This document shows positions 44,776 to 53,303 of a stretch of DNA of 64,000 bases, piece after piece. A program made the translations under genes and the position numbers. The DNA comes from Alkalihalobacillus sp. AL-G. GTDB lineage: Bacteria; Bacillota; Bacilli; Bacillales; Fictibacillaceae. The DNA lies in the NCBI RefSeq assembly GCF_030643805.1, contig NZ_CP094656.1, positions 2,170,001-2,234,000 of the forward strand, read 5' to 3'. The notes under the pieces were generated by a model. The model had not been told where the DNA came from and did no database searches. It worked only from the letters and a program-made list of their open reading frames with translations. Every line of letters begins with the position of its first letter. Positions within the stretch are counted from its first letter, which is position 1.

Positions 44776-45606
44776 ATGCTGCATATCGTCGCTTGCATTA
44801 AGCAAGTGCCTGATACGAAAATCATCAAGATGAACCCGAAAACGAACACCATGGATCGTGCCAGCGCACCAGCAATTTTAAATCCATATGATGCTCATGC
44901 CGTCGAAGAAGCTGTTCGCATTCGTAATCGGTATGGGGGGATCGTTTCTGTCCTGACGATGGGGCCACCACCTGCAGTAAAAGCGATTAAAAAGTGTATC
45001 GAAATCGGAGCAGATGAAGGATATATGATTTCAGACCGTAAATTTGCCGGTGCGGATACACTAGCAACGAGCTATGCGCTGACAAAAGCAATAGATAAAA
45101 TTTCGCAAATCACACCAGTGGATCTTGTCATCTGCGGAAAGATGACGATTGACGGTGATACCGGACAAGTTGGCCCCGGTATCGCGAGACGACTGGATAT
45201 CCCACCACTTACATCTGTAAAAAAAGTCGAAGAAGTGAATACGGAGGATGGATACATCATCGTTCATCGAAAAATTGAGGACGGCCATGAAGTCATTCAA
45301 TCCTCGTTGCCGTGCCTACTTTCGGTTGAAAAGGAAATCAATGATGTTCCATATTCAACCTTTCCGAATATGCTGAAGGCTACTCGTTATGAACCACATA
45401 TTTGGGGTGTCGCTGATTTGGAAGATGTCGACATTAAACAGCTCGGATTAAAAGGATCCCCAACCATTGTGGCAAAGGTTTGGGCACCACCAAAGCCAGA
45501 GGGTGGGAAAATGCTTGAAGGAAAGCCTGCAGAGCAAGTCAACCAACTGCTTTCCGTCATTCTCGAAAAGAAGGAACTATTCGAAGTGAAGGGGGGAGCT
45601 GAATGA
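44776..45606 (+). CDS. fixA: Electron transfer flavoprotein beta subunit FixA
   Basis: This 276-residue protein starts at an ATG behind AAAGGAGAG. It has the ETF-beta fold: ACIKQVPDTKIIKMNP at the N-terminus, NPYDAHAVEEAVRI near residue 36, the loop VLTMGPP, and DLVICGKMTIDGDTGQVGPGIA near residue 115, which holds AMP or FAD. It is the first gene of a four-gene fixABCX unit with a 4-nt overlap to fixB. In bifurcating ETFs, FixA/FixB oxidise NADH and split electrons between quinone and ferredoxin. The start of the operon has no recognisable promoter. Confidence 0.93.
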   Translation: MLHIVACIKQVPDTKIIKMNPKTNTMDRASAPAILNPYDAHAVEEAVRIRNRYGGIVSVLTMGPPPAVKAIKKCIEIGADEGYMISDRKFAGADTLATSYALTKAIDKISQITPVDLVICGKMTIDGDTGQVGPGIARRLDIPPLTSVKKVEEVNTEDGYIIVHRKIEDGHEVIQSSLPCLLSVEKEINDVPYSTFPNMLKATRYEPHIWGVADLEDVDIKQLGLKGSPTIVAKVWAPPKPEGGKMLEGKPAEQVNQLLSVILEKKELFEVKGGAE

Positions 45607-46637
45607 ACTTTGAGGAATACAGCGGTGTTTGGGTGTTCATTGAAGAAAACGATAGGAACATTGCTCAAGTATCCCTTGAGTTATTGGGAGCTGGTCGACG
45701 TCTTGCAGATAAACGGGGATGTGGCCTTGCCGGAGTTCTGATTGGAGAAAATGTTACAAGCTTATCAAGTGTTATATTCGAAAATGGGGCAGATACCGTT
45801 TATGTCTATGATCAACCCATTTTTAAGGATTATCGGACGGAATCGTTTATGAAGGCCTTACTCCACTGTTGTGAAAAACACAAGCCGGAAATCATTTTAT
45901 ATGGTGCGACTTCAACAGGGAAAGATCTGGCGAGTGCTGTCGCAACCGACCTTCCAACCGGCTTGACTGCAGATACGACGGAGCTTGATGTTGAGGAGGA
46001 TTCCGGGTTGCTGCTTGCCAGCCGTCCTGCGTTCGGCGGTAACATCATGGCAACGATTTTATGTAAAAAATACCGACCACAAATGGCAACGGTACGTCCT
46101 AAGGTGATGAAGTCACCCATACCGGAGCCTGGTCGAACCGGAGAATTAATTGAAGAGAACATACAATTAGATGAGAGCGATATCCGAACAAAAGTGCTTG
46201 AGATCGTGAAGGCAACAACAAAAAAAGTTCGGATTGATGAAGCAGATATCATTGTCGCAGGCGGTAAAGGCTTAGGGAGTTCAGAAGGATTCGTGCTCAT
46301 CCACCACTTAGCCGAAACGCTCGGTGGGGCGGTAGGTGCAAGTCGCGATGTAGTTGAGGCTGGCTGGATCGAGCATCATCATCAGGTTGGTCAAACCGGC
46401 GTAACCGTTACGCCGAAGATCTATTTTGCAGTTGGAATATCTGGCGCAATCCAGCACCTTGTAGGGATGCGGAACTCCAGTCTGATCATAGCGATCAACA
46501 AAGATCCAAACGCTGCAATTTTCGAAGCGTGTCATTATGGAATTGTCGGGGATGCATTTGAAATCATACCATTACTCATTGAACAATTTAAACAAGCTAT
46601 GGCTGGAGAGGAGGTCAAGCATGCCGGAAAAGTTTGA
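45603..46637 (+). CDS. fixB: Electron transfer flavoprotein alpha subunit FixB
   Basis: The 344-residue protein overlaps fixA by 4 nt. The N-terminal part holds YSGVWVFIEEND and the C-terminal FAD-binding domain carries the ETF-alpha signature VAGGKGLGSSEGF, GASRDVVEAGWI, QVGQTGVTVTPKIYFAVGISGAIQHLVGM, and INKDPNAAIFEACHYGIVGD. These bind FAD in the mobile domain. It partners FixA; together with FixC and FixX they form a membrane-associated complex. The gene overlaps fixC by 17 nt, so coupled translation is likely. Confidence 0.93.
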   Translation: MNFEEYSGVWVFIEENDRNIAQVSLELLGAGRRLADKRGCGLAGVLIGENVTSLSSVIFENGADTVYVYDQPIFKDYRTESFMKALLHCCEKHKPEIILYGATSTGKDLASAVATDLPTGLTADTTELDVEEDSGLLLASRPAFGGNIMATILCKKYRPQMATVRPKVMKSPIPEPGRTGELIEENIQLDESDIRTKVLEIVKATTKKVRIDEADIIVAGGKGLGSSEGFVLIHHLAETLGGAVGASRDVVEAGWIEHHHQVGQTGVTVTPKIYFAVGISGAIQHLVGMRNSSLIIAINKDPNAAIFEACHYGIVGDAFEIIPLLIEQFKQAMAGEEVKHAGKV

Positions 46638-47916
46638 TTGTGTCGTCGTCGGGGCAGGTCCAGCAGGAATATCCTGTGCGCTTGAGTTAGCGAAGGGTGG
46701 CGCTAGCGTTTTACTTTTGGAGCGAGGTGAATATCCAGGATCAAAAAACGTTATGGGAGGCGTTTTATATCGTAAAATGATGGAGGACGTAATCCCTGGA
46801 TTTTATAAAGAAGCCCCTCTAGAACGTCCAATTGTTGAACAACGGTTTATGATGATGGATAAGGAATCCGCGGTTACATTCGGTTATAAAGGGATGGAAT
46901 GGGGGCAGGAGCCTTATAACAACTTTACCGTATTACGGGCGAAATTCGATCAGTGGTTCGCTTCTAAGGCTGTTGAGCAGGGGGCGGTCCTGGTCAATGA
47001 AACGGTTGTGACACAGTGTATCGTTGAAGATGGAAGAGTTGTAGGAGTACGAACAGACCGCCCGGATGGAGATATATATGCAGATGTAGTCGTTTTAGCA
47101 GATGGCGTCAACTCACTGCTTGCGAAATCGCTCGGCTTTCATAAAGAATACCGCCCGGACGAAGTAGCACTCGCCACGATGGAAATTGTAAAGCTTGATA
47201 AAAAAACGATAGAAGAACGTTTTAACCTTGAACCAAATCAAGGATGTACGATCGAACTGTTCGGTGACGCAACAAAGGGTATTCTCGGAACGGGTTTTTT
47301 ATATACGAACAAAGACACATTAAGCATCGGGGTCGGTACGTTACTTTCTGGACTGATCAAGCATAAGATAAAACCATATGAATTACTTGAATACGTAAAA
47401 AACCACCCGATGATCCGACCATACCTTCAAGGGAGTGAACAACAGGAGTATTTGGCACACCTGATTCCTGAAGGCGGCTATAAATCGATGGGGAAGGTTG
47501 TCGGGAATGGTGTCATCGTCGTAGGGGACGCGGCGCAACTCGTAAATGCGATACACCGTGAAGGGTCTAACCTCGCAATGACGTCAGGACGGATTGCAGC
47601 AGAAACGATACATTTAGCCAAGCAGGCAAACGATTTTTCCGAGCCAATGTTGGATCGCTACCGTGTAAAGTTAATGCAGAGCTTTGTCGGCCAGGATATG
47701 AAGAAATACAAGGATTCTACCCATCATTTTGATAAATTCCCTCAATACTTTGATCAATATATTCCGATGATGAACCGCGCTGCAAGTCAAATGTTCACTG
47801 TGGATGGATCGTCAAAATGGGAGAAGCAAAAGAAAATTTGGAGAGACATCGGTCCAGCCAGGGAGAAAATCAAAATTGCTCGTGATGCTTATCGAGCTTG
47901 GAGGGTGATGAAATAA
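46621..47916 (+). CDS. fixC: FAD-dependent oxidoreductase FixC (ETF:quinone oxidoreductase-like)
   Basis: The start at 46621 lies inside the fixB end, with GGAGAGGAGG ahead. The 431-residue flavoprotein has the GxGxxG dinucleotide site VVVGAGPAGISCALELA (residues 8-24), EGSNLAMTSGRIAAETI near residue 320 that closes the FAD site, and DKFPQYFDQYI near the C-terminus. It lacks the iron-sulfur domain of mitochondrial ETF-QO, which is supplied by FixX. It passes electrons from FixAB to quinone. The stop overlaps the FixX start (TAATG). Confidence 0.92.
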   Translation: MPEKFDCVVVGAGPAGISCALELAKGGASVLLLERGEYPGSKNVMGGVLYRKMMEDVIPGFYKEAPLERPIVEQRFMMMDKESAVTFGYKGMEWGQEPYNNFTVLRAKFDQWFASKAVEQGAVLVNETVVTQCIVEDGRVVGVRTDRPDGDIYADVVVLADGVNSLLAKSLGFHKEYRPDEVALATMEIVKLDKKTIEERFNLEPNQGCTIELFGDATKGILGTGFLYTNKDTLSIGVGTLLSGLIKHKIKPYELLEYVKNHPMIRPYLQGSEQQEYLAHLIPEGGYKSMGKVVGNGVIVVGDAAQLVNAIHREGSNLAMTSGRIAAETIHLAKQANDFSEPMLDRYRVKLMQSFVGQDMKKYKDSTHHFDKFPQYFDQYIPMMNRAASQMFTVDGSSKWEKQKKIWRDIGPAREKIKIARDAYRAWRVMK

Positions 47917-48212
47917 TGAGTGAGGAGAAGAAAGGGCAATCAATTGAAGAGAAACAGTATCTCGTCCGTTTCAATGCCGATACGAAATCCCATCTTCATG
48001 TAAAGGATACGGATATTTGTCTGACGAGTTGTCCCGATAAAATATGTACAATTTTCTGTCCAGCAGAAATCTACAAATGGGAAGACATCCGGATGCATAT
48101 CGGGTACGAAGGCTGTCATGAATGCGGCAGTTGTCGGATCGGATGCCCACACGAAAATATCGACTGGGTTTATCCGAAAGGCGGGCACGGAATCGTTTTC
48201 AGGTTAGGGTAA
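47916..48212 (+). CDS. fixX: Ferredoxin-like protein FixX
   Basis: The ATG at 47916 overlaps the fixC stop. The 98-residue protein contains CLTSCPDKICTIFCP and CHECGSCRIGCPHENIDW; the CxxCxxCxxxCP run in the second block, with the earlier cysteines, can ligate a [4Fe-4S] cluster, and the arrangement matches FixX/ETF-QO C-terminal domains. It completes the FixABCX set and would pass low-potential electrons to or from the FixC flavin. A strong terminator follows. In nitrogen fixers FixABCX feeds nitrogenase; no nif gene is seen in this window. Confidence 0.92.
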   Translation: MSEEKKGQSIEEKQYLVRFNADTKSHLHVKDTDICLTSCPDKICTIFCPAEIYKWEDIRMHIGYEGCHECGSCRIGCPHENIDWVYPKGGHGIVFRLG

Positions 48213-48243
48213 AGTTTTTTTATTGTGAGCTAATACTAATAGG

Positions 48244-48279
48244 GAGTGGCTGACTCGATTTGAGGTCGGCCACTTTTTT
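48244..48279 (+). terminator. Rho-independent terminator after fixABCX
   Basis: AGTGGCTGAC and GGTCGGCCACT pair, followed by six T. Confidence 0.85.
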
Positions 48280-48489
48280 CATGAAAGGAATTAGGCCTAT
48301 TTTACTATCATCTAAGTGTTAAGGGGTGAGTATCCAACGTTAAAATAGGGGTTTTTACTCTGAAGTTCACTTTATTCAAAAAAACTGAGACTTAAGGAGT
48401 TAAAATGAAGGAGGTGGGGTACAATTCGAAGTTTAAATGATGATTTTTTGAGTTTTTTTGTATGTACATTCTTTCACATAAACGTCTAA

Positions 48490-48515
48490 AAAGAGAATCG
48501 AATGAATCTATTCGA
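48490..48515 (-). terminator. Rho-independent terminator
   Basis: AGAATCGAAT/ATTCGATTTT stem; on minus it is followed by a T-rich tail (CTCTTTTTAG). It ends the 115-residue ORF transcript; the gap to fixX on its other side holds nothing else that I can name. Confidence 0.7.
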
Positions 48516-48523
48516 TTTTCTTT

Positions 48524-48871
48524 CTATTCAGATATAGCGGCAACCGTGCAAAACATATCTCCTTTTGCTTTCAATTCCAACTCTTTCACAAAATCAATCG
48601 CTTCATGAATACTTTGGAATGCATCAGACACCAAAAACGGATGTTTATAGTCGAAACCACCACAGCTTTTCGACGGATATACGGAAACATTCCAATCATA
48701 TCTGCCAGTCGCCTTTTCGGCTTCGAACCCTTCAAGAGTGAACAACCAGTGCGTAAATTTTTCAATATGCTCTTTTTCTGATGTGTTCTCAACTACACAC
48801 AATCGATCCGCCTCACCAATTAGTACGAGAGACCGCTGATAAAACTCATTAAAGTTAGGGATTTCCCTCAT
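48524..48871 (-). CDS. Hypothetical protein (115 aa)
   Basis: The start at 48871 follows AAGGAGTG. The soluble protein has mixed alpha/beta character (LVLIGEADRLCVVEN, HIEKFTHWLFTLEGF, AIDFVKELELKAKGD). It is not recognised. Its C-terminal AAIS and Cys pair are unremarkable. It is alone between two terminated units. Confidence 0.65.
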   Translation of the reverse strand: MREIPNFNEFYQRSLVLIGEADRLCVVENTSEKEHIEKFTHWLFTLEGFEAEKATGRYDWNVSVYPSKSCGGFDYKHPFLVSDAFQSIHEAIDFVKELELKAKGDMFCTVAAISE

Positions 48872-49085
48872 GAGCATCACTCCTTATAAAATTAGAACCT
48901 GTACCAATAAAATTACATAAGGTTTATACCAGTATATGTAGGTGTACCAGATAAGATATTTTTTTTTTTGAATTTTCTCGAAAAATAAATACCGCTTGAA
49001 ATCAATCAAGCGGCTACGTTCATATGAAAGGTGTCTCGAATGAATGTCTAGCTTTAGTACCCAGGTGCTTCACCTTTTCCGGCAA
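48872..49085 (-). other. Intergenic region with terminator hairpin
   Basis: CCGCTTGA/TCAAGCGG (48992-49013) forms an 8-bp stem; on minus a TATTTATTTTTC tail follows, so it ends the Rieske-protein transcript. A 13-T run lies at 48958. GTCTAGCTTTAGTACC at 49047 resembles the common Bacillaceae intergenic repeat beginning GTCTAGCT; the similarity is short. Confidence 0.55.
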
Positions 49086-50852
49086 TTATTCATCCTCAAA
49101 TAATTTTTCCCCACGGTGGAGGCGCATCGCAATCCGTGCTGTGTGTGGAAGTTCGCGAGCAGTGGGAGCATGACCAGCCAGATACCGGGTTGCAGCAAGA
49201 ATCAATGTCTCCTGTGCTCGATTTCCAAGTTCAGAGTGCTCTTTTTCCCAATGATCGTGTTCAGCCATCGCTGCTTCATACATTTGGAACGAATGAAACT
49301 CGGCATCCTCCCTAAGTAAAGCGTGACCCAGCGTATTAAACAGATCTCTTTTATCACCGCCGCGCGCAAGATAGTTCACGACCCATCTTGCAGATTCTGC
49401 GACTTGCTGTTGTTGGTTCATCATAATCAACAATTCAGAAGGATCCTTTGGTTCAGCTTCTACATCAACAGGCTCTGGTCTTCGTGCAGAAGGTGTATTT
49501 AGAAACCGATCCAAATAGACACTCATCGCACCATGGAAGACGGCCCGAGTTAATTCGGGTGTTGTCGATCGACGTAATGACTCGTGGACGGCATGTGCAT
49601 GGGTAAACGTGTGAAGGACAGTAATCCAATCACTGAAATCATTCTGCACATGAAAACGGGCAATCCTTTCTGCAGCTGCCAATGCTACGAGCTGTGCTAA
49701 TCGAGCAGGGGAGATACCGGTTTTAAGTGCTTCCAACATCGAATCGACAGTTATCAGCACATCATCCGATAAAATTTGCTCAACTAATGCGGCTTCATCC
49801 AATTCGACGGTTCCTTCAGAAGAGGCAGATGAAAGAATTTCGGGTAGTTTCTCAAACGCTGCCATCAATGGGTTGACCAAGTTCACCGGTGATTGCCAGC
49901 TATGGGATTCCTCACTACGCGATATATCACCAATGCCAGGCAGTAATGAAGATAAAACAAAAGGACGGTGCTCAATACCGATCTGATCAATTATCTCAAA
50001 TGCTTTATTATGAAAATCGAGTGAATGACCTGTGTTTACATAAAAGTGATCCGTAATCGCTGTCATCATCATATTTGCAAGCTGCTCGTTCGAGAAATCG
50101 GATTCAACTGCGGTTAACAATACTCGCTCTGCACCCTGTGAATCACGAACCTCTACACAATGGCGATACCATTCAGATAATTGCTCGAATGATTGTGCTT
50201 TCATTTCATCGGTGTTAGGAGGAAGTGCCCCTAGTAAAAATCGTGTACCCATCCCTGAACTTTCTCTGGCAACATGAACGAGTCCTTGGAACAACGCTAA
50301 AATTTGACCGGTTTTATCTAATTTAGGAAGTACATTCGTCATTGCAGATAGGATAGTCAAACCCGAACGCCAGCCGCTTTGACGATGGGTCGTTCCGAAT
50401 TCAACACCGATCTTTGCGATTTCAGCCACAGGAAAACCAGCCTCTATTAATCCTACAACAGCTTTGGCGATTACAAGACTTAAACTTTGCTCAAGACCTT
50501 CCCGTAAACGTCGCGTTAGTTTTTCGACTGTAACCTTATTGTAAGGGACGGGATAAACCCAAACCTCACCTTCATTAATGTCAACAGGGTAGGTAGGGAC
50601 GTCATCTGCCCACGGATCCAATGTTCCACCGCTTTTCACATCAAAACGAGCATGATGCCAGTGGCACGTCAGGATTCCATCACATAAACTCCCGGTGTGC
50701 AGAGGGAAACCCATATGCGGGCAACGATTATCGACAGCATAGACCTGATTTTCATGTACAAATACTGCAATTGCATGACTACCGCCTTTAATAACCTTGG
50801 CACCCTCATCTTTCAGGGCATCAAGTGAACCTACGTAAACCATCTCAGTCAA
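49086..50852 (-). CDS. Rieske [2Fe-2S] domain fused to a large helical domain
   Basis: The TTG at 50852 lies 6 nt after GGGAGAGTG, giving 588 residues. The N-terminal ~100 residues are a Rieske domain with both cluster boxes intact: CPHMG (Cys44, His46) and CHWHH (Cys63, His66), as in soluble ferredoxin-type Rieske proteins. The remaining ~490 residues are helical, with Ala/Leu/His-rich stretches (TVLHTFTHAHAVHESL, EFHSFQMYEAAMAEHDHW); the two His-rich parts suggest a metal or redox site. I do not know the fold with confidence. A weak resemblance to questin-oxidase-type helical proteins is only a guess. Monocistronic. Confidence 0.8.
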   Translation of the reverse strand: MTEMVYVGSLDALKDEGAKVIKGGSHAIAVFVHENQVYAVDNRCPHMGFPLHTGSLCDGILTCHWHHARFDVKSGGTLDPWADDVPTYPVDINEGEVWVYPVPYNKVTVEKLTRRLREGLEQSLSLVIAKAVVGLIEAGFPVAEIAKIGVEFGTTHRQSGWRSGLTILSAMTNVLPKLDKTGQILALFQGLVHVARESSGMGTRFLLGALPPNTDEMKAQSFEQLSEWYRHCVEVRDSQGAERVLLTAVESDFSNEQLANMMMTAITDHFYVNTGHSLDFHNKAFEIIDQIGIEHRPFVLSSLLPGIGDISRSEESHSWQSPVNLVNPLMAAFEKLPEILSSASSEGTVELDEAALVEQILSDDVLITVDSMLEALKTGISPARLAQLVALAAAERIARFHVQNDFSDWITVLHTFTHAHAVHESLRRSTTPELTRAVFHGAMSVYLDRFLNTPSARRPEPVDVEAEPKDPSELLIMMNQQQQVAESARWVVNYLARGGDKRDLFNTLGHALLREDAEFHSFQMYEAAMAEHDHWEKEHSELGNRAQETLILAATRYLAGHAPTARELPHTARIAMRLHRGEKLFEDE

Positions 50853-51049
50853 AATTATCACTCTCCCAACAATATTTTCCCCATAATAGAAGGGGAGTAT
50901 CAATTAAAATTCTATATTATTGAAAAGAATAGAGAATCCTTCATTCGTAGAATCTTTTCTCATCCAAAAGTCTGATATCCCATTTTATCAGTCGGGGATG
51001 GATACGAAAGGTGAGTGTTTTTATTGTGAATTAACAACTATCCTGTAAT

Positions 51050-51079
51050 GAAAAAGACACCGCGCAAAGGAGTCTTTTA
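51050..51079 (-). terminator. Terminator after the ger operon
   Basis: AAAAGACACC pairs with GGAGTCTTTT across a 7-nt loop; on minus a T run (TTTTTC) follows. Confidence 0.75.
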
Positions 51080-51102
51080 TCTATATTTGTTGGTCACAGT
51101 GA

Positions 51103-52191
51103 TCATGACGATATTCCGGTCTCAACGATTTCAACATTGACTTTTACATCAATTTGAGCATTTGGATATTGCTGTTTCCATTTTTTATTATCAAAATTCC
51201 TGATCCGGCTTTTCAGCACGTTACCAAGGCCTAGTGGGTCGACATTGTATTCTTGGAACTCCTTGACCATTAATGAGCACTGTTCTTTATAAAATTGTTC
51301 AAAAGCTTTTTCCATTTTTTTAACTACTTTCGGACCTTGTTGTTTTTTTAATGACGATACTTCATTTATAATTCCTGTCAAGTGAATATCAATGAGAAAT
51401 TTAGGAGTCTGGTGATTACCTTTTACATGATACTTGACCGTTGATCCGATATTCTCCATTACAACATGGCGATCCTTAAACTCAATATCCTGAATTCCTT
51501 GTGAAAAGTTTTCATTCATTATCTTAAAATTGAAGCTCTTCGAATAGGGGATGGTATATACTAAACGTCCTTTTTTGAAAAAAGCAATGCCTGTTATCTT
51601 GGCATGATCCTTCGCGGTTTTCATTATTGGAAGGAATCCATCCATCCCTTCTGCATAGTAGGCATATAAATATTCATGGAGATTCGTCGTTGGGAAATTA
51701 CTTTCATTATTATGCTTTATAATTCCTGTCAAATATTTGGCAGTCGTTTCAGTTTGCGAGTACCTTTTCTGAAGGAACTGCTCCGTACTTCCATCAACAA
51801 TTACAAGAAAGATATTCCTCCCGATCCTTGCATCTCGACCTAGGTTATCAATCACATCAGCCAGATCTTTCCGCGCTAACTCTTCGCTATACATGGACAC
51901 TGATAATTTTCCAATTACTAATGGTTTGGAGGATTTAGATTGTAATCTTGCATGAACTTCTCTAACTGTATTTGCAGAAGCTGTCAACTTTTTCTCCTGC
52001 ATCGTTCCACCAGTTTCCTGCCTACCAAACTGGGGAATTGAAACAGTTCCCTTTATTTTGTCTTCCTCAACATAATCATAGCCCGCGGCTGAAATCATTG
52101 CCGCATCTTCCACACTATAATTAGGTACACAACTTGTCAGCATTATGAGAGAGCCAAAAAACATTATTATCCTGACCACTTTTGTTCTCAT
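51103..52191 (-). CDS. Spore germination receptor lipoprotein, Ger(x)C family
   Basis: This 362-residue lipoprotein has the lipobox Cys at residue 21 (LTSC), then EDAAMISAAGYDY and VSIPQFG, the opening of Ger(x)C family proteins. Later FFKKGRLVYTIPYSK and a C-terminal half (about 200-355) correspond to the family's third domain. It is the C subunit of the nutrient-germinant receptor anchored to the outer face of the spore inner membrane. The ATG overlaps the GerB stop by 4 nt (ATGA). It completes a normal GerA-B-C order. The germinant is unknown. Confidence 0.9.
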   Translation of the reverse strand: MRTKVVRIIMFFGSLIMLTSCVPNYSVEDAAMISAAGYDYVEEDKIKGTVSIPQFGRQETGGTMQEKKLTASANTVREVHARLQSKSSKPLVIGKLSVSMYSEELARKDLADVIDNLGRDARIGRNIFLVIVDGSTEQFLQKRYSQTETTAKYLTGIIKHNNESNFPTTNLHEYLYAYYAEGMDGFLPIMKTAKDHAKITGIAFFKKGRLVYTIPYSKSFNFKIMNENFSQGIQDIEFKDRHVVMENIGSTVKYHVKGNHQTPKFLIDIHLTGIINEVSSLKKQQGPKVVKKMEKAFEQFYKEQCSLMVKEFQEYNVDPLGLGNVLKSRIRNFDNKKWKQQYPNAQIDVKVNVEIVETGISS

Positions 52192-53303
52192 CTGCGATTC
52201 CTCACTTTAGTTACGATTTTTAACAAAAGAAAAAGCACGGGTATATAAAGAAGAACATATAAACCGACTTTGCCGGTAAGATTGTTCAATTGATCAATTG
52301 TTTCACGATCCTTGATCAAACAAGTTGCAATATATACAAGGATAAAGTAAAACCATAAAACCTTCCGCTGTTTAAATTGGAACACTCGCTTTATTATTCT
52401 AGTAGCTGCCCATAATGTTATACATACATTTGGTATCATAACGTATACCCACATTGCTATTCCTACATATTCAAAACGCTCAACGAAAGGGAATTCAACG
52501 ATTTTCCAAAGAGAGATCGTTGCCCAGATGACATGGCGAAGCTGTTCCTCACTGTAATAAATAAATGCGACTATTGCAGTTCCCATATAAAATAACGTAG
52601 TGTAAAACATACCGAAATGTGCCCATTTTTTTGATGATTGAGGGTTTTTAAGAAACGGATAGTACACGAACAATAATTCGATCCCCAAAAAACTCAACGT
52701 AGCAGTCTTCGTACCTTTTAAAATTTCAGGTACGCTATGATTGATGACCGGGAAAAGGTTTTCAACACGAGCTAGCTGTATCGGAAAGAAGTCCAACAGG
52801 AGTAAAGGAAGTCCTAAGATGACGCTGAACATACAAACTCCCACTACAATCCTGAAACCACCAGAAACTAAATAATGAATCAAAAGCATGAAGATGAAGG
52901 TAAATACCCATACGTTCAGTCTAGGGAAAATCCATACTTGAATAACCTCAATATAAGTACGTAGAATGACCACACATATGAATAGGAAGTAGAGGCTGAA
53001 TATAATATTTAGAAAGTTCCCCAAATATTTCCCTGCGACATAAGTATGAACAGAAACTATGTCACCGCCGCTTTCCTGTAGAATCTGATAAATCATCCAT
53101 AGTAAAATATGCATGATCAATCCACCGACTAAAATCGATATCCAACCATCATATCCAGCGTCACGGGCAATGTATCGCTGGAACCCAAGTACCCCAATGC
53201 CGATCAGCATTGCAGTGATTGTAAAAAAGGCCATTGTTGGTGGGACCATATGATTTTCAGGGACATAGGCAGATTCCGTTGTTGTGCCACGATTTTTATT
53301 CAT
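52188..53303 (-). CDS. Spore germination receptor permease, GerAB family
   Basis: The 371-residue protein has ten predicted helices, related to the APC transporter fold, and is the B subunit expected to sense the germinant. The opening MAFFTITAMLIGIGVLGFQRYIAR and the stretch FLGIELLFVYYPFL near residue 200 are typical of GerAB. It overlaps gerA by 8 nt and gerC by 4 nt. The ribosome binding site is AAGAGGG. Length is normal. Confidence 0.9.
   Translation of the reverse strand: MNKNRGTTTESAYVPENHMVPPTMAFFTITAMLIGIGVLGFQRYIARDAGYDGWISILVGGLIMHILLWMIYQILQESGGDIVSVHTYVAGKYLGNFLNIIFSLYFLFICVVILRTYIEVIQVWIFPRLNVWVFTFIFMLLIHYLVSGGFRIVVGVCMFSVILGLPLLLLDFFPIQLARVENLFPVINHSVPEILKGTKTATLSFLGIELLFVYYPFLKNPQSSKKWAHFGMFYTTLFYMGTAIVAFIYYSEEQLRHVIWATISLWKIVEFPFVERFEYVGIAMWVYVMIPNVCITLWAATRIIKRVFQFKQRKVLWFYFILVYIATCLIKDRETIDQLNNLTGKVGLYVLLYIPVLFLLLKIVTKVRNRR

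Noticed and set aside
45830-46300. 156-codon ORF antisense to fixB
   Set aside because: Ser/Pro-rich shadow; the plus strand encodes clear ETF-alpha motifs.
44776-48212. Ordinary beta-oxidation ETF operon
   Set aside because: The presence of FixC and FixX with overlapping starts points to the FixABCX complex instead.
49047-49080. Copy of the common GTCTAGCT intergenic repeat
   Set aside because: Only the first dozen bases resemble it; too short to call.
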